The notes beneath the pieces are model-generated. The model saw only the letters and a list, made by a program, of their open reading frames with translations, did no database searches and was not told where the DNA came from. Below, in pieces: positions 17,645-25,849 of a DNA stretch of 64,000 bases. The stretch lies in assembly GCA_910577405.1 (NCBI GenBank), contig CAJTMG010000008.1:1-64000 (forward strand), read 5' to 3'. Source of the stretch: an uncultured Oscillibacter sp. GTDB lineage: Bacteria; Bacillota; Clostridia; Oscillospirales; Oscillospiraceae. Both the position numbers and the translations under genes were made by a program. Numbering within the stretch: the stretch's first letter is position 1; every line of letters begins with the position of its first letter.

Positions 17645-18812
17645 CTCCGCTTTCCTCCTCAGACGGCTCTGCCGCGTCCAGTTCGTCGTATTCATCAGAG
17701 AAGGAGGAATAATCGCCGAACATCCCGGAATACTGGCTCTTCTTCATCACATGGATGCCGTCCGGGTCAATCTTAATCCCAATCCGCGCGCCGGCAGGGG
17801 AGTGGTCCGTGGTCTGAATCAGCCACTTGAAGCCCCTGAAATCCACAATAATATCATACTGCATTCCCTTGAAGGTCACGCTGGTCACAGTACCTGTCAG
17901 CTGGCCCTGCTCCACGGGAACAATATCGATGTCCTCCGGCCGGATCACCACGTCCACCGGCTCGTTTTCCTTGAAGCCGCCGTCCAGACAGGGGAACTTC
18001 CGGCCATACATCTGCACAAGATTGTCCTGAAGCATCACGCCGTCGATAATATTGGATTCTCCGATGAAATCGGCAACAAACGCATTCTTCGGTTCGTTGT
18101 AGATATCCTCCGGCGTGCCGATCTGCTGGATGGAGCCTTTGTCCATAACCACGATGGTATCAGACATGGTCAGGGCTTCCTCCTGATCATGGGTCACATA
18201 TATAAAAGTAATGCCCACCTGCTGCTGGATACGCTTCAACTCAATCTGCATATCCTTTCGGAGCTTCAAATCCAGCGCCCCCAGGGGTTCGTCCAGAAGA
18301 AGGACCTTTGGACGGTTTACCAGCGCCCGGGCAATGGCCACCCGCTGCTGCTGTCCGCCGGAAAGCGCGTCTGTCCGCCGGTTTTCAAATCCCTTCAGGC
18401 TGACTGATTCCAGCATTTCCAGGACCCGCGTTCGAATTTCTTCCTCGGGAATTTTCAGTTTCCGTTTCCCGCTGGCGTCCGACGGGTCCGGCCGTCTCTG
18501 CATCCGCAGGCCAAAGGCGACGTTCTCAAACACGTTCAGATGGGGAAACAGCGCGTATTTCTGAAAAACCGTGTTGATCTGCCTCTGGTGCGGCGGGACA
18601 TCATTGATCCTCACCCCGTCGAACAATACGTCTCCTGACGTGGGCGTCGCGAAGCCGCCGATCATGCGCAGCGTGGTGGTTTTGCCGCACCCGCTGGGTC
18701 CGAGTAGTGTGAGGAACTCTTTGTCATTGATATAAAGGTTTAAATTGTCGAGAACCAGCTCGTCGTCGTACGCCATGCAGAGGTTCCGCAGGCGAATCAA
18801 CTCTTTGGACAT
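17634..18812 (-). CDS. potA: Polyamine ABC transporter ATP-binding protein
   Basis: 392 residues. Walker [12 protein letters not shown]-loop, signature [15 protein letters not shown], Walker B VLLLDEP and the switch His are present in the first 240 residues, followed by a TOBE-type regulatory domain ([14 protein letters not shown] onward) and an acidic tail. First gene of a three-gene leftward operon. The binding domain is not separate but fused to the second permease. Confidence 0.94.
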   Translation of the reverse strand: MSKELIRLRNLCMAYDDELVLDNLNLYINDKEFLTLLGPSGCGKTTTLRMIGGFATPTSGDVLFDGVRINDVPPHQRQINTVFQKYALFPHLNVFENVAFGLRMQRRPDPSDASGKRKLKIPEEEIRTRVLEMLESVSLKGFENRRTDALSGGQQQRVAIARALVNRPKVLLLDEPLGALDLKLRKDMQIELKRIQQQVGITFIYVTHDQEEALTMSDTIVVMDKGSIQQIGTPEDIYNEPKNAFVADFIGESNIIDGVMLQDNLVQMYGRKFPCLDGGFKENEPVDVVIRPEDIDIVPVEQGQLTGTVTSVTFKGMQYDIIVDFRGFKWLIQTTDHSPAGARIGIKIDPDGIHVMKKSQYSGMFGDYSSFSDEYDELDAAEPSEEESGDEK

Positions 18813-18915
18813 GTATCCTCCCCCGTTTCATGAAGAAAATTTTTCAGCCTCTTTTCTCTGTTGGTTTTGTCTCTTGGTTGAGTTTGACTTCCCGTCGAAA
18901 TTCAGCAATATCTGC

Positions 18916-18944
18916 ATGATAACGGAACCTATCCCAAATGTCAA
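18916..18944 (-). promoter_or_regulatory. SigA promoter of the pot operon
   Basis: On the minus strand TTGACA (18939-18944), 17 bases, TATCAT (18916-18921). It leaves a leader of about 95 bases before potA, in which I see no convincing riboswitch fold. Confidence 0.7.
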
Positions 18945-18989
18945 GGAAATTGTTCCCCGGATACTATTGTTTTTTTATCAGTAGTTCTC

Positions 18990-19018
18990 TTGACTTTCTG
19001 TTTACGGCGTGGTATCCT
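18990..19018 (+). promoter_or_regulatory. Promoter of the HAAS-PadR gene pair
   Basis: TTGACT (18990-18995), 17 bases, TATCCT (19013-19018), about 45 bases before the start codon at 19070. Confidence 0.55.
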
Positions 19019-19030
19019 CTTTTTAAGAAT

Positions 19031-19049
19031 TACTGTATTTTTAACAGTA
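19031..19049. promoter_or_regulatory. Palindrome in the 5' leader, possible PadR operator
   Basis: TACTGT (19031-19036) and ACAGTA (19044-19049) form a perfect 6-base inverted repeat with a 7-base centre, located just after the expected transcription start of a unit that encodes a PadR-type repressor. PadR proteins often repress their own promoter through such dyads; the assignment is inference. Confidence 0.45.
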
Positions 19050-19069
19050 GTATAGAAAGGAGCGTTTGT

Positions 19070-19843
19070 ATGAAGCGGGATTATTTTTCCCGGCTGTCTC
19101 TGTGGGCGCGGTGGTATCTGTCCAAAAAAGAGGCGGCGGAGGTGCTGGAAGATTACCGGGAGATTATAGATGGACGGAGCGAGGAAGAGCTTCGGCGGGA
19201 TATCGGAAGGCCAAAGGACGCTGTCTGCTGTCTTGTTCAGCCGGCAGTCTATCAACGGTGGCTGAAAGTATTTGCTGTTCTGTCTGCGGCTGTATTGATT
19301 CCGGCAGTCAGCCCGTTGTTGCACCACAGGCTGTTTTGGTGGAATATTCCTTATGCTGTCAATCAGATTCCGGAGGCCATGTTGCTGGCAGTCTGGATTT
19401 TATCGTTTCTGTGGTTCCGGCAGAATGGAGGGAGAACGGCCGCGTTTCCAAAGGCTGTATTGCTGTGGATGCTTGTGCCGGCGGCTGGCATGGTTTGGGC
19501 GTGGTACATTGCTTCGGCGGCGTTATATCAATTGACTGTACTGAGAGATTATCTGATACAGCATCCTCTGCTGGGACAGGGCATTCATTTGACGCTGCTC
19601 TGGAGCGGCCTTGCAATGGGACTCATCAGCCTGCTCGGACTAATCAAGGCCCGCCTCGGTGACCGCCGCTGGAGAGCGTTGTATGTCTTTGGGCTGACGG
19701 GGACCCTTTTGAATTTATCCGTATGGGCATTTTTGACCAGCATGAATCTGGATGTCCATCCCGGCTGGCAGACGCCCATTCTTATCCGCTGCATTTCAAT
19801 AACGGTCCTGGGTCTGGCGGGAACGGCGGTGTCCCTATGCTGA
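19070..19843 (+). CDS. HAAS/DUF1700-like membrane protein
   Basis: 257 residues. The first 50 residues (LSKKEAAEVLEDYREIIDGRSEEELRRDIGRPKDAV) resemble the HAAS signalling domain that sits at the head of DUF1700-type proteins; the rest has about six hydrophobic segments. Such proteins are usually encoded beside a PadR regulator, and here the PadR gene overlaps its end by seven bases, though in the opposite order to the common one. Probably a membrane output or sensor module controlled by that regulator. Start set by AAAGGAG upstream. Confidence 0.65.
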   Translation: MKRDYFSRLSLWARWYLSKKEAAEVLEDYREIIDGRSEEELRRDIGRPKDAVCCLVQPAVYQRWLKVFAVLSAAVLIPAVSPLLHHRLFWWNIPYAVNQIPEAMLLAVWILSFLWFRQNGGRTAAFPKAVLLWMLVPAAGMVWAWYIASAALYQLTVLRDYLIQHPLLGQGIHLTLLWSGLAMGLISLLGLIKARLGDRRWRALYVFGLTGTLLNLSVWAFLTSMNLDVHPGWQTPILIRCISITVLGLAGTAVSLC

Positions 19844-20139
19844 AAAAAGACCTTCTTGAGCTGTGCCTGCTGCATTTGATGAGCGATGGGGACCAGTACG
19901 GCTATGAGCTGCTCCGCCGTCTCCATGCCGTGTTCCCGGATGTGCAGGAGAGCGCGATTTACGCCATTCTCCGGGGCCTGTGCCGGGAAGGGCTTACGGA
20001 ACGGTATCAGGGGGAGACCTCTGGCGGCCCGGCGCGGAAATACTACCGTTTGACAGAAGCCGGTCAGAACCGCCGCGCCGCCCTGCTGGAAGAATGGAGA
20101 GGAACTCGTGACGCTCTGTCCACCCTGGGTATTCAATAA
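19837..20139 (+). CDS. PadR-family transcriptional regulator
   Basis: 100 residues, a winged helix of the PadR-s1 type: LLELCLLHLMSDGDQYGYELLRRL, then ESAIYAILRGLCREGLTERY and GPARKYYRLTEAG. The start at 19837 lies inside the previous gene, so the two are translationally coupled. The likely target is its own promoter, where a palindrome is found. Confidence 0.88.
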   Translation: MLKKDLLELCLLHLMSDGDQYGYELLRRLHAVFPDVQESAIYAILRGLCREGLTERYQGETSGGPARKYYRLTEAGQNRRAALLEEWRGTRDALSTLGIQ

Positions 20140-20141
20140 AA

Positions 20142-20168
20142 AAAGCCTTCCCATAGCAGGAGGGCTTT
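20142..20168. terminator. Bidirectional terminator PadR / pseudouridine synthase
   Basis: AAAGCCTTCC (20142-20151) pairs with GGAGGGCTTT (20159-20168) with one G.U; a seven-T run follows on the minus strand and CTTTATT on the plus strand. Confidence 0.8.
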
Positions 20169-20186
20169 CTTTATTGGCTGAATATG

Positions 20187-21146
20187 TTATTTTGGAAAAT
20201 ACTTCTCCTGAAAGGGTACGTTCTTTACTGTAAAGCATTGGCCCCGGAGGTAGTTCAGCAGGCCAGCGTCCGTAGGGAAGGGGAAGGCAAGCTGATAGGC
20301 ATAGAGGGCCTGCCGGGTTTCGTGATACTTCCGGTTGACCGCGCCGTTTCCGTACTTGCCGTCGCCCAGCAGAGGACAGCCGATTTCTGCCATGGATACC
20401 CGTATCTGATGGGTCCGTCCGGTGAGAAGACGGCACTCCACTAAGGACAGTTCGCCGCGGGTTTCCAAGGTCCGGTAGAGCGTCGCTGCCGAACGGCCTC
20501 CAGGAACGGGGCGGCGGTGGAAGGTTACCAGCTTTTTGACTTTGTCCTTAGAGAGAAAGCCCTCGATTTTTCCCTCCGGCGGCTTTGGACGGCCTGCAGT
20601 GACGCACAGATAGGATTTCTCCAGCTCGTGGTCCCGGATCTTTTCGTTGATGATACGCAGCGTCTCCGCATTCTTGGCCGCGATGACAATGCCGCCTGTG
20701 TTCCGGTCAATGCGGTTGCACAGCGCCGGGGTGAAGGCGTTCTCCTGCCGGGGACTCCATTCACGCTTCTGGTAGAGGTACGCCTGGATGTGGTTGATCA
20801 GCGTGTTGACCTTCTCTGTCTCGTCGGCGTGGACTACCAGACCCGGCCGTTTATCCACCAGAAGCAGATTCTCGTCCTCATAGACAATCTCCAGATGTGG
20901 CTGGAAGATGGAGAGAAAGAGATTTTCTTCCCGGGGCTTGTCAAAGAACTCATCATTGATATATAATTGAAGCACATCCCCGGTTTGGAGACGGGTGTCC
21001 CGCTTGGCTCCCTTTCCGTTCAGCTTCACACGCTTGATTCGGATGTACTTTTGCAGCAGGGCAGGGGGGAGCAGGGGCAGATTTTTCGACACAAAACGGT
21101 CCAGGCGCTGTCCGGCGTCGTTCTTTCCGATGGTCAGTTCCCGCAT
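20187..21146 (-). CDS. RluA-family 23S/tRNA pseudouridine synthase
   Basis: 319 residues. An S4-like RNA-binding N-terminus (QRLDRFVSKNLP ... IRIKRVKLNGK) precedes the catalytic domain with NRIDRNTGGIV carrying the catalytic Asp (usual form HRLDxxTSG), and LLTGRTHQIRVSMAEIGCPLLGDGKYG. It converts specific uridines in rRNA or tRNA to pseudouridine; the exact site (RluC, RluD or another) cannot be told. The initial His/Leu of the motif is Asn/Ile here, within family variation. Confidence 0.9.
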   Translation of the reverse strand: MRELTIGKNDAGQRLDRFVSKNLPLLPPALLQKYIRIKRVKLNGKGAKRDTRLQTGDVLQLYINDEFFDKPREENLFLSIFQPHLEIVYEDENLLLVDKRPGLVVHADETEKVNTLINHIQAYLYQKREWSPRQENAFTPALCNRIDRNTGGIVIAAKNAETLRIINEKIRDHELEKSYLCVTAGRPKPPEGKIEGFLSKDKVKKLVTFHRRPVPGGRSAATLYRTLETRGELSLVECRLLTGRTHQIRVSMAEIGCPLLGDGKYGNGAVNRKYHETRQALYAYQLAFPFPTDAGLLNYLRGQCFTVKNVPFQEKYFPK

Positions 21147-21239
21147 GGCGCACCTCCTTGGGTTTTGTCTATCATACCTGTTTGCGGCGGGATTGTAAAG
21201 CGTTTTCGTAAGATTCTGTCTGAAATCCGGAGGTCCGCT

Positions 21240-21527
21240 ATGAGAGAAGTCAATCCCTTGCAGTATGCCTTCTTTACGGCTCTTGCATCAATACAGGAGG
21301 AATGTGTGCAGAACGCCCTCTGTCAAATGCCGGACAGTCTGACGGGAGGACAGCTTTATGACCTGACGGCAGATGTGATCATCCGTGTGATGGAGCTGCT
21401 GGACGGATACGCCGCGCCAGAAACCGGAAGACTGCAAGTGGTCAGTGAGAAAATGGGGCTTCGTTTGCAGGAAGAGCCGTGCCTGGAACTGCATGACGTG
21501 ATCTGCGCTTATTTGAAGGATAGCTGA
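21240..21527 (+). CDS. Small protein of unknown function
   Basis: 95 residues, acidic and helical, no membrane segment and no motif I recognise. The start at 21240 follows CCGGAGGTCCGCT, a good ribosome-binding site. A TGTAAAG motif sits about 45 bases upstream in the gap after the divergent pseudouridine synthase gene. Confidence rests on the ribosome-binding site and clean frame only. Confidence 0.5.
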   Translation: MREVNPLQYAFFTALASIQEECVQNALCQMPDSLTGGQLYDLTADVIIRVMELLDGYAAPETGRLQVVSEKMGLRLQEEPCLELHDVICAYLKDS

Positions 21528-21576
21528 TGTCTCAGTTTCATCTGGCCGGTAAATCTATATGGGGGGATCTTTGGGC

Positions 21577-22086
21577 ATGATTGAAACAGAGCGCCTTATT
21601 TTAGATAAAGCAAAATTTTCGGACTGGGCAGAAATGTACCACAATGTCTGGTCACATCCGGAAAGCGCAAGGTATATGGAGTGGACTATTACCACAAGCG
21701 AGGAAGCCGCTAAAATAAGAATCATGAAAACCATAGCGTTTCAGAAGGAGCATGACTCCTATTTGGTTTATGAAAAAGCAAGCGGTATGGCAATTGGGTT
21801 TTCAGGCGTAGAAAAAATTGAACCTTACATATATCAGGAAATTGGGATATGTTTGGGGCCTGATTTTGTTGGAAAAGGGTTTGGCAGACAGATTCTTCAA
21901 GGGTTGATTCAATATTGTAAGGAACAATTTGACGCAAGAGAGTTTATTTATTCAGCGAGGGATGAAAACAACGCTTCTAACCGATTGGCAAAGTCTTTCG
22001 GTTTTTCACTGATTTCTTCGACAGCTGAAACAGACTGCAAAGACGGACATCCATACAATCTTTTGCAATATCATTTGAAACTGTAG
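21577..22086 (+). CDS. GNAT-family N-acetyltransferase, AT-rich
   Basis: 169 residues. The RimJ/RimL-type layout is seen: MIETERLILDKAKFSDWAEMY, EIGICLGPDFVGKGFGRQILQGLI (acetyl-CoA loop), NNASNRLAKSFGF. The ATG at 21577 has GGGGGGA upstream; an ATG at 21559 would place that tract inside the gene. Codon use is visibly more AT-rich than in neighbours (many AAA, ATA, TTT codons), pointing to recent acquisition. Substrate unknown. Confidence 0.8.
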   Translation: MIETERLILDKAKFSDWAEMYHNVWSHPESARYMEWTITTSEEAAKIRIMKTIAFQKEHDSYLVYEKASGMAIGFSGVEKIEPYIYQEIGICLGPDFVGKGFGRQILQGLIQYCKEQFDAREFIYSARDENNASNRLAKSFGFSLISSTAETDCKDGHPYNLLQYHLKL

Positions 22087-22151
22087 ATTCCACTTTGCCC
22101 GTTTTGTCCGTATGTCAGCTGCAAAAGACAAGCAATTGGCAAAATCCTGCC

Positions 22152-22180
22152 TTGACAGCGGCGATACAATATTATAGAAT
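22152..22180 (+). promoter_or_regulatory. Promoter of the flavin-binding NimA-like gene
   Basis: TTGACA (22152-22157), 17 bases, TAGAAT (22175-22180). The leader then contains CTTTACAG (22192-22199), one of the recurring intergenic motifs. Confidence 0.6.
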
Positions 22181-22219
22181 CATTACTGGAACTTTACAGA
22201 TGCAGAGAAGGTGAAGCAA

Positions 22220-22690
22220 ATGCGGCGGAGCGACCGAGAGATTACCGATTTTTCTGAAATCATCCGCGTCATGGAGCAGTGCGACGTATGCCGGCTGGCC
22301 ATGCACGACGAATATCCCTACATCCTGCCCCTGAATTTTGGCATGGAGGTAGAGGGAAGACAGATTACGCTTTATTTCCACAGTGCGAAAGCGGGAAAGA
22401 AATTCGAGCTGCTAGTCCGGGATGATCGCGTGGGCTTTGAGATGGACCGCGGGCACCAACTGGCTCTGGACGAGTCGAACGGGAACTGCACCATGGGCTA
22501 TGAGAGCGTTATGGGGCGCGGCCGTCTGGAGGTCGTGGAGGGCGAGGAAAAGCAAAAGGGACTGGAGCTTCTGATGGCCCACTACCGGCAAAAGGACTTC
22601 CCCTATAACAAGGCGGTGGTCCCACAGACGGCGGTTCTTAGGCTGACTGTGGAAGAAATCACAGGAAAGGCCCGAAGGGTAAGCAAATGA
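22220..22690 (+). CDS. Pyridoxamine 5'-phosphate oxidase-fold protein (NimA-like)
   Basis: 156 residues of the split-barrel FMN-binding fold: REITDFSEIIRVMEQCDVCRLAMHDEYPYILPLNFGME, then ITLYFHSAKAGKKFELLVRDDRVGFE and GRGRLEVVEG. Members related to NimA bind haem or flavin, and some reduce nitroimidazoles. The ATG at 22220 fits the GAAGGTG site; a GTG at 22211 is possible and would add three residues. The stop overlaps the next start by four bases (ATGA, 22687-22690). Confidence 0.85.
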   Translation: MRRSDREITDFSEIIRVMEQCDVCRLAMHDEYPYILPLNFGMEVEGRQITLYFHSAKAGKKFELLVRDDRVGFEMDRGHQLALDESNGNCTMGYESVMGRGRLEVVEGEEKQKGLELLMAHYRQKDFPYNKAVVPQTAVLRLTVEEITGKARRVSK

Positions 22691-23148
22691 ACAAGACGAC
22701 AAGACACCAGCTGCTGTCCGCCATACTGAACGGGGGCAAATGGCTTCCGCGGTTTACGATGAACGACTATGCCGCCGCATTCAAGCAGTACGTGGAGGAA
22801 TTCGGTCCCGTATATATGGAGGCTGTCCGGACCGAGCCGTCAATTCCAGCATTGGCTTCCGAGCTTTTGGACGGCATGGAGGCAAGCTGGGCCAAGGCGC
22901 GCATCTGGAGCCGTACAGCCGCGCGGATGGATACTCTGCAAATGCTGGTGAACTACCTGTCTCCCATGCTGCTGGGCCTTGAAGAACCGGCCTGCGGCGA
23001 ACTGGCCAATTGCATCCGGGACGGCTGGGCGGAACGGCGGCCCAAAGAGGCGTACAAGACGGCAAGCTATAAGAAAATTATGGGCGGATTCAGACGGGTG
23101 TTCCTTGGAATCCCACTTCCGGACAAACGGTCGGAGTCGGAAGAATGA
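22687..23148 (+). CDS. Unknown protein coupled to the NimA-like gene
   Basis: 153 residues, soluble and helical, rich in Trp, Arg and Ala. No family recognised. It overlaps the preceding start/stop (ATGA), so the two are co-translated, and it ends about 30 bases before a separate strong promoter. Confidence 0.6.
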   Translation: MNKTTRHQLLSAILNGGKWLPRFTMNDYAAAFKQYVEEFGPVYMEAVRTEPSIPALASELLDGMEASWAKARIWSRTAARMDTLQMLVNYLSPMLLGLEEPACGELANCIRDGWAERRPKEAYKTASYKKIMGGFRRVFLGIPLPDKRSESEE

Positions 23149-23176
23149 AAAAGCTGAAAAAATTATAAAAAATTGT

Positions 23177-23205
23177 TTGACATTGGCACGACCATCCCTT
23201 ATAAT
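23177..23205 (+). promoter_or_regulatory. Consensus SigA promoter of the DUF177-rpmF unit
   Basis: A perfect TTGACA (23177-23182), 17 bases, perfect TATAAT (23200-23205), 28 bases before the start codon. This is the strongest SigA match in the window, as expected for a ribosomal-protein unit. Confidence 0.85.
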
Positions 23206-23233
23206 ACCATTTGTATCGTTGCGAGGTGACGCT

Positions 23234-23731
23234 ATGATTTTAGACGTCAGACCAATCTTATGCGCCCCCGGCAAAACGCTGGAGTTTCAGTTTCAGATGG
23301 ACCTTTCGGATGTTGAGTTCGAAGGGCGTTACCCGGCGAGCCGTCCCGTGGAAACCAAGGGGCTGGTGAGAAATACAGCCGGTTTGCTGGAACTGTCCCT
23401 TTCCGCTTGGACAACCCTTGATTCTGTGTGCGACCGCTGCGGGAAGGAGTTCCTTCAGGAAAAAGAGGTCTCCTATAGCTGTATGCTGGCCGAAGAACTT
23501 CAGAATGAGGACAGTGACGAAATCGTCCTCCTGGAAGACGGCAGAGTGGATGTGGGCGATTTGGCCAGGACGGAATTCATTCTCGGAATGGATACCAAAA
23601 CATTGTGTTCGGAAGATTGCAAAGGACTGTGTCCCCGGTGCGGCGCCGATTGGAACATCGGTCCCTGTTCCTGCAAAAAGGAACCGGACCCCCGGATGGC
23701 AGCCTTGGCAAAACTTTTGGAGAACAAATAA
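23234..23731 (+). CDS. YceD/DUF177 family protein
   Basis: 165 residues, with the DUF177 pattern: CDRCGKEFLQEKEVSYSCMLAEE, a central acidic part, then LCSEDCKGLCPRCGADWN with clustered cysteines. Family members are needed for 23S rRNA/large-subunit assembly and are almost always encoded directly before rpmF, as here. The start at 23234 follows GCGAGGTGAC. Confidence 0.92.
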   Translation: MILDVRPILCAPGKTLEFQFQMDLSDVEFEGRYPASRPVETKGLVRNTAGLLELSLSAWTTLDSVCDRCGKEFLQEKEVSYSCMLAEELQNEDSDEIVLLEDGRVDVGDLARTEFILGMDTKTLCSEDCKGLCPRCGADWNIGPCSCKKEPDPRMAALAKLLENK

Positions 23732-23781
23732 AGAACAAGGAAGGGACTCTGTTCCTTTTGTATGATTAAGGAGGTGTCAAA

Positions 23782-23976
23782 ATGGCAGTACCTAAGGGGA
23801 AAGTATCCAAAGCAAGACGCGATAAACGGCGCAGCTCTACCTGGAAGCTGGCGGCTCCCAACCTCGTCGTTTGCCCGAAGTGCGGTGCGCTGCACCTGCC
23901 TCACAGAATGTGCCGTGAATGCGGTACTTACAACGGCCGGGAAGTCAAAACCGTCAAGTCCGTTGTGGCGAAATAA
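23782..23976 (+). CDS. rpmF: 50S ribosomal protein L32
   Basis: 64 residues. MAVPKGKVSKARRDKRRSST is the typical start and a zinc ribbon CPKCGALHLPHRMCRECG follows, i.e. the zinc-binding (C+) form. It lies 50 bases after the DUF177 gene behind AAGGAGGTG. Confidence 0.97.
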   Translation: MAVPKGKVSKARRDKRRSSTWKLAAPNLVVCPKCGALHLPHRMCRECGTYNGREVKTVKSVVAK

Positions 23977-23986
23977 GGATACGCAC

Positions 23987-24020
23987 TGCAAGAGGGGAGA
24001 GAAATCTTCCCTCTTTTGCA
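23987..24020 (+). terminator. Terminator after rpmF
   Basis: A long stem (GAGGGGAGA pairing with TCTTCCCTC around a GAAA loop, extended by TGCAA/TTGCA with a two-base bulge) is followed by TTCTGTTTTC. It separates rpmF from the next gene, whose ribosome-binding site begins about 15 bases later, so read-through is likely. Confidence 0.65.
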
Positions 24021-24046
24021 TTCTGTTTTCAATAGGAGGGGACGAC

Positions 24047-24547
24047 GTGTTTCAGCGGGCGATTGTGATTGGCTGTCCCGGCAGCGGGAAGAGTACCTTT
24101 TCAAGAAAACTGCGGGACAGCACCGGACTGCCCCTTTATTATCTGGACCTTCTGTGGCATAAGCCGGACCGGACGACTGTCAGCCGGGAGAAATTTGATA
24201 AGAGGCTTTATGAGATACTGATGCAGGAACAATGGATCATTGACGGAAATTATCAAAGGACCCTGGAGACAAGACTGCATTTCTGCGATACCGTGTTTCT
24301 GCTGGATTATCCTCTGGAGGTCTGTCTGGCAGGCGCTGAAAGCAGAATCGGAAAGAAACGGGAGGATTTGCCGTGGGTGGAGACGGAGTTTGATGAGGAA
24401 TTCCGGCAGTGGATTCTTGATTTTTCCGAACGGCAGCTTCCGGAGATTTACACGCTGCTGGAACGGTATCGGGAGGAGAAACAGATTTTTATTTTTCATT
24501 CCAGGCAAGAGGCCAGCCGTTGTCTTGCATCTCTGGAATCGGAGTAA
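24047..24547 (+). CDS. P-loop nucleotide kinase-like protein (FlaR/topology-modulation type)
   Basis: 166 residues with an N-terminal Walker A (IGCPGSGKSTFSRKL), a conserved LYYLDLLWHKP and WIIDGNY pattern of the AAA_17/'DNA topology modulation' kinases, and a closing FHSRQE. The start is GTG at 24047 behind AGGAGGGG. Despite the historical name, a small-molecule or nucleotide kinase activity is more plausible; the substrate is unknown. Confidence 0.75.
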   Translation: MFQRAIVIGCPGSGKSTFSRKLRDSTGLPLYYLDLLWHKPDRTTVSREKFDKRLYEILMQEQWIIDGNYQRTLETRLHFCDTVFLLDYPLEVCLAGAESRIGKKREDLPWVETEFDEEFRQWILDFSERQLPEIYTLLERYREEKQIFIFHSRQEASRCLASLESE

Positions 24548-24552
24548 CTGTT

Positions 24553-25083
24553 ATGATTTATTTTACTGCGGATTTGCATTTTTACCATGATAAGATTATT
24601 AAACATACCAATCGACCTTTCATAGATGCCGATGAGATGAACCGCGCCCTGGTGCGAAACTGGAACCGGCTTGTGTCACCCCGCGACGAAGTGTATATTC
24701 TCGGCGACGTTACGATGAAAGGCCCGACGCTGGCAATGGAAATTCTGCGTCAGCTTTGCGGAAGAAAATACCTGATACGGGGAAATCATGATCATTTTGT
24801 GGACCGTGAGGAATTTGACGCCTCTGTTTTTGAGTGGGTCCGGGATTATTACGAATTGAGTTGGCAAAATCAGAAATTTGTTCTATTTCACTATCCAATT
24901 GGGGAATGGAATGGCTTTTTCCGGGGTTCGATTCATCTTCACGGACACCAGCACAATCATGAGGATTACAATTTCCGCAATCTGGAAGCAGGCCTCCGGC
25001 GGTTTGATGTGGGCGTGGACGCGAATCAGATGAAACCGGTCAGCGCAGAGGACTTGAATGCGTTCTTTGCTTTGATGGGGTGA
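24553..25083 (+). CDS. Calcineurin-like metallophosphoesterase
   Basis: 176 residues. Metal-binding motifs are in order: TADLHFYHDKII, ILGDVTM, RGNHDHF, and LHGHQHNH. This compact form is common in bacteria and phages; the substrate is unknown. It starts five bases after the preceding gene. Confidence 0.85.
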   Translation: MIYFTADLHFYHDKIIKHTNRPFIDADEMNRALVRNWNRLVSPRDEVYILGDVTMKGPTLAMEILRQLCGRKYLIRGNHDHFVDREEFDASVFEWVRDYYELSWQNQKFVLFHYPIGEWNGFFRGSIHLHGHQHNHEDYNFRNLEAGLRRFDVGVDANQMKPVSAEDLNAFFALMG

Positions 25084-25127
25084 ATGCAGGAAAAAAGGGG
25101 CCTGAGTATTTGAAGGGAGTATTTCAG

Positions 25128-25745
25128 ATGAGTAATCCATGGGAAGAAATTTCTCTGTCTGACTATGAGAGCCATATGAAGCTGAATTCCGTCAGACAAT
25201 TGCAGGCCATGAACGCGCTGATGAAGAGCCAGCTTGACACCTATCCCGTATCCAGTGTGATGATTCTTGGCGTTGCGGGCGGCAATGGTCTGGAGCACAT
25301 TGCAGGAAAGCGTTTCGTAAAGGTCTATGGAATCGACATCAACGCCTCCTATCTGGAGGAGGTCCGGCGGCGGTATTCGACCCTGGACAGCGTGCTGGAG
25401 TGCCTATGTGTTGACCTTCTCAGAGAGACGGAACTGCTTCCAGCCGCTGAACTTGTCATTGCAAATTTGTTGATTGAGTACATCGGATACGAAGGCTTTC
25501 AACGGGTTATTCAAACAGTGAAGCCTCAATATGTGTCATGCGTGATTCAGGTAAACCCGGAGGGTAATTGGGTTTCGGATTCGCCCTATCTGCATATATT
25601 TGACGGCCTGGAGCGGATATATTGTCAGATGGATGGACAGGAATTGACTGAACGAATGGCGGAAATAGGCTATCATGTCATAAAAACACTGGAGTTCCCT
25701 CTGCCAAACGGGAAGAAATTTGTACAGCTTGATTTTCGGCAATAG
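25128..25745 (+). CDS. Class I SAM-dependent methyltransferase
   Basis: 205 residues. A Rossmann motif I (VMILGVAGGNGLEHI) is followed by VYGIDINASYLEEVRRRY and ELVIANLLIEYIGYEGF (motif IV). The start at 25128 follows GAAGGGAG. It is the last gene before the ruvC promoter. Acceptor unknown. Confidence 0.8.
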   Translation: MSNPWEEISLSDYESHMKLNSVRQLQAMNALMKSQLDTYPVSSVMILGVAGGNGLEHIAGKRFVKVYGIDINASYLEEVRRRYSTLDSVLECLCVDLLRETELLPAAELVIANLLIEYIGYEGFQRVIQTVKPQYVSCVIQVNPEGNWVSDSPYLHIFDGLERIYCQMDGQELTERMAEIGYHVIKTLEFPLPNGKKFVQLDFRQ

Positions 25746-25789
25746 CGTCTGCCCGCTGCGGAAGATAGGAGCGTGTTTGTTTTTGACTG

Positions 25790-25818
25790 TTGCACATCTG
25801 TCGTAAATTTGCTATACT
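25790..25818 (+). promoter_or_regulatory. Promoter of ruvC
   Basis: TTGCAC (25790-25795), 17 bases, TATACT (25813-25818), about 30 bases before ruvC. An overlapping TTGACT at 25783 is 24 bases from the -10 and is too distant. I see no clear LexA box (GAAC-N4-GTTC) here. Confidence 0.55.
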
Positions 25819-25849
25819 AATAAGGAATGCGGATTGGAAGGGGAGTATT

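Noticed and set aside
18813-18915. Possible riboswitch in the potA leader
   Set aside because: The leader of about 95 bases shows no paired arms or conserved core that I could match to a known class.
20218-20240. CTTTACTGTAAAG palindrome similar to the intergenic repeat
   Set aside because: It lies within the coding sequence of the pseudouridine synthase and lacks the purine-rich half; counted as chance.
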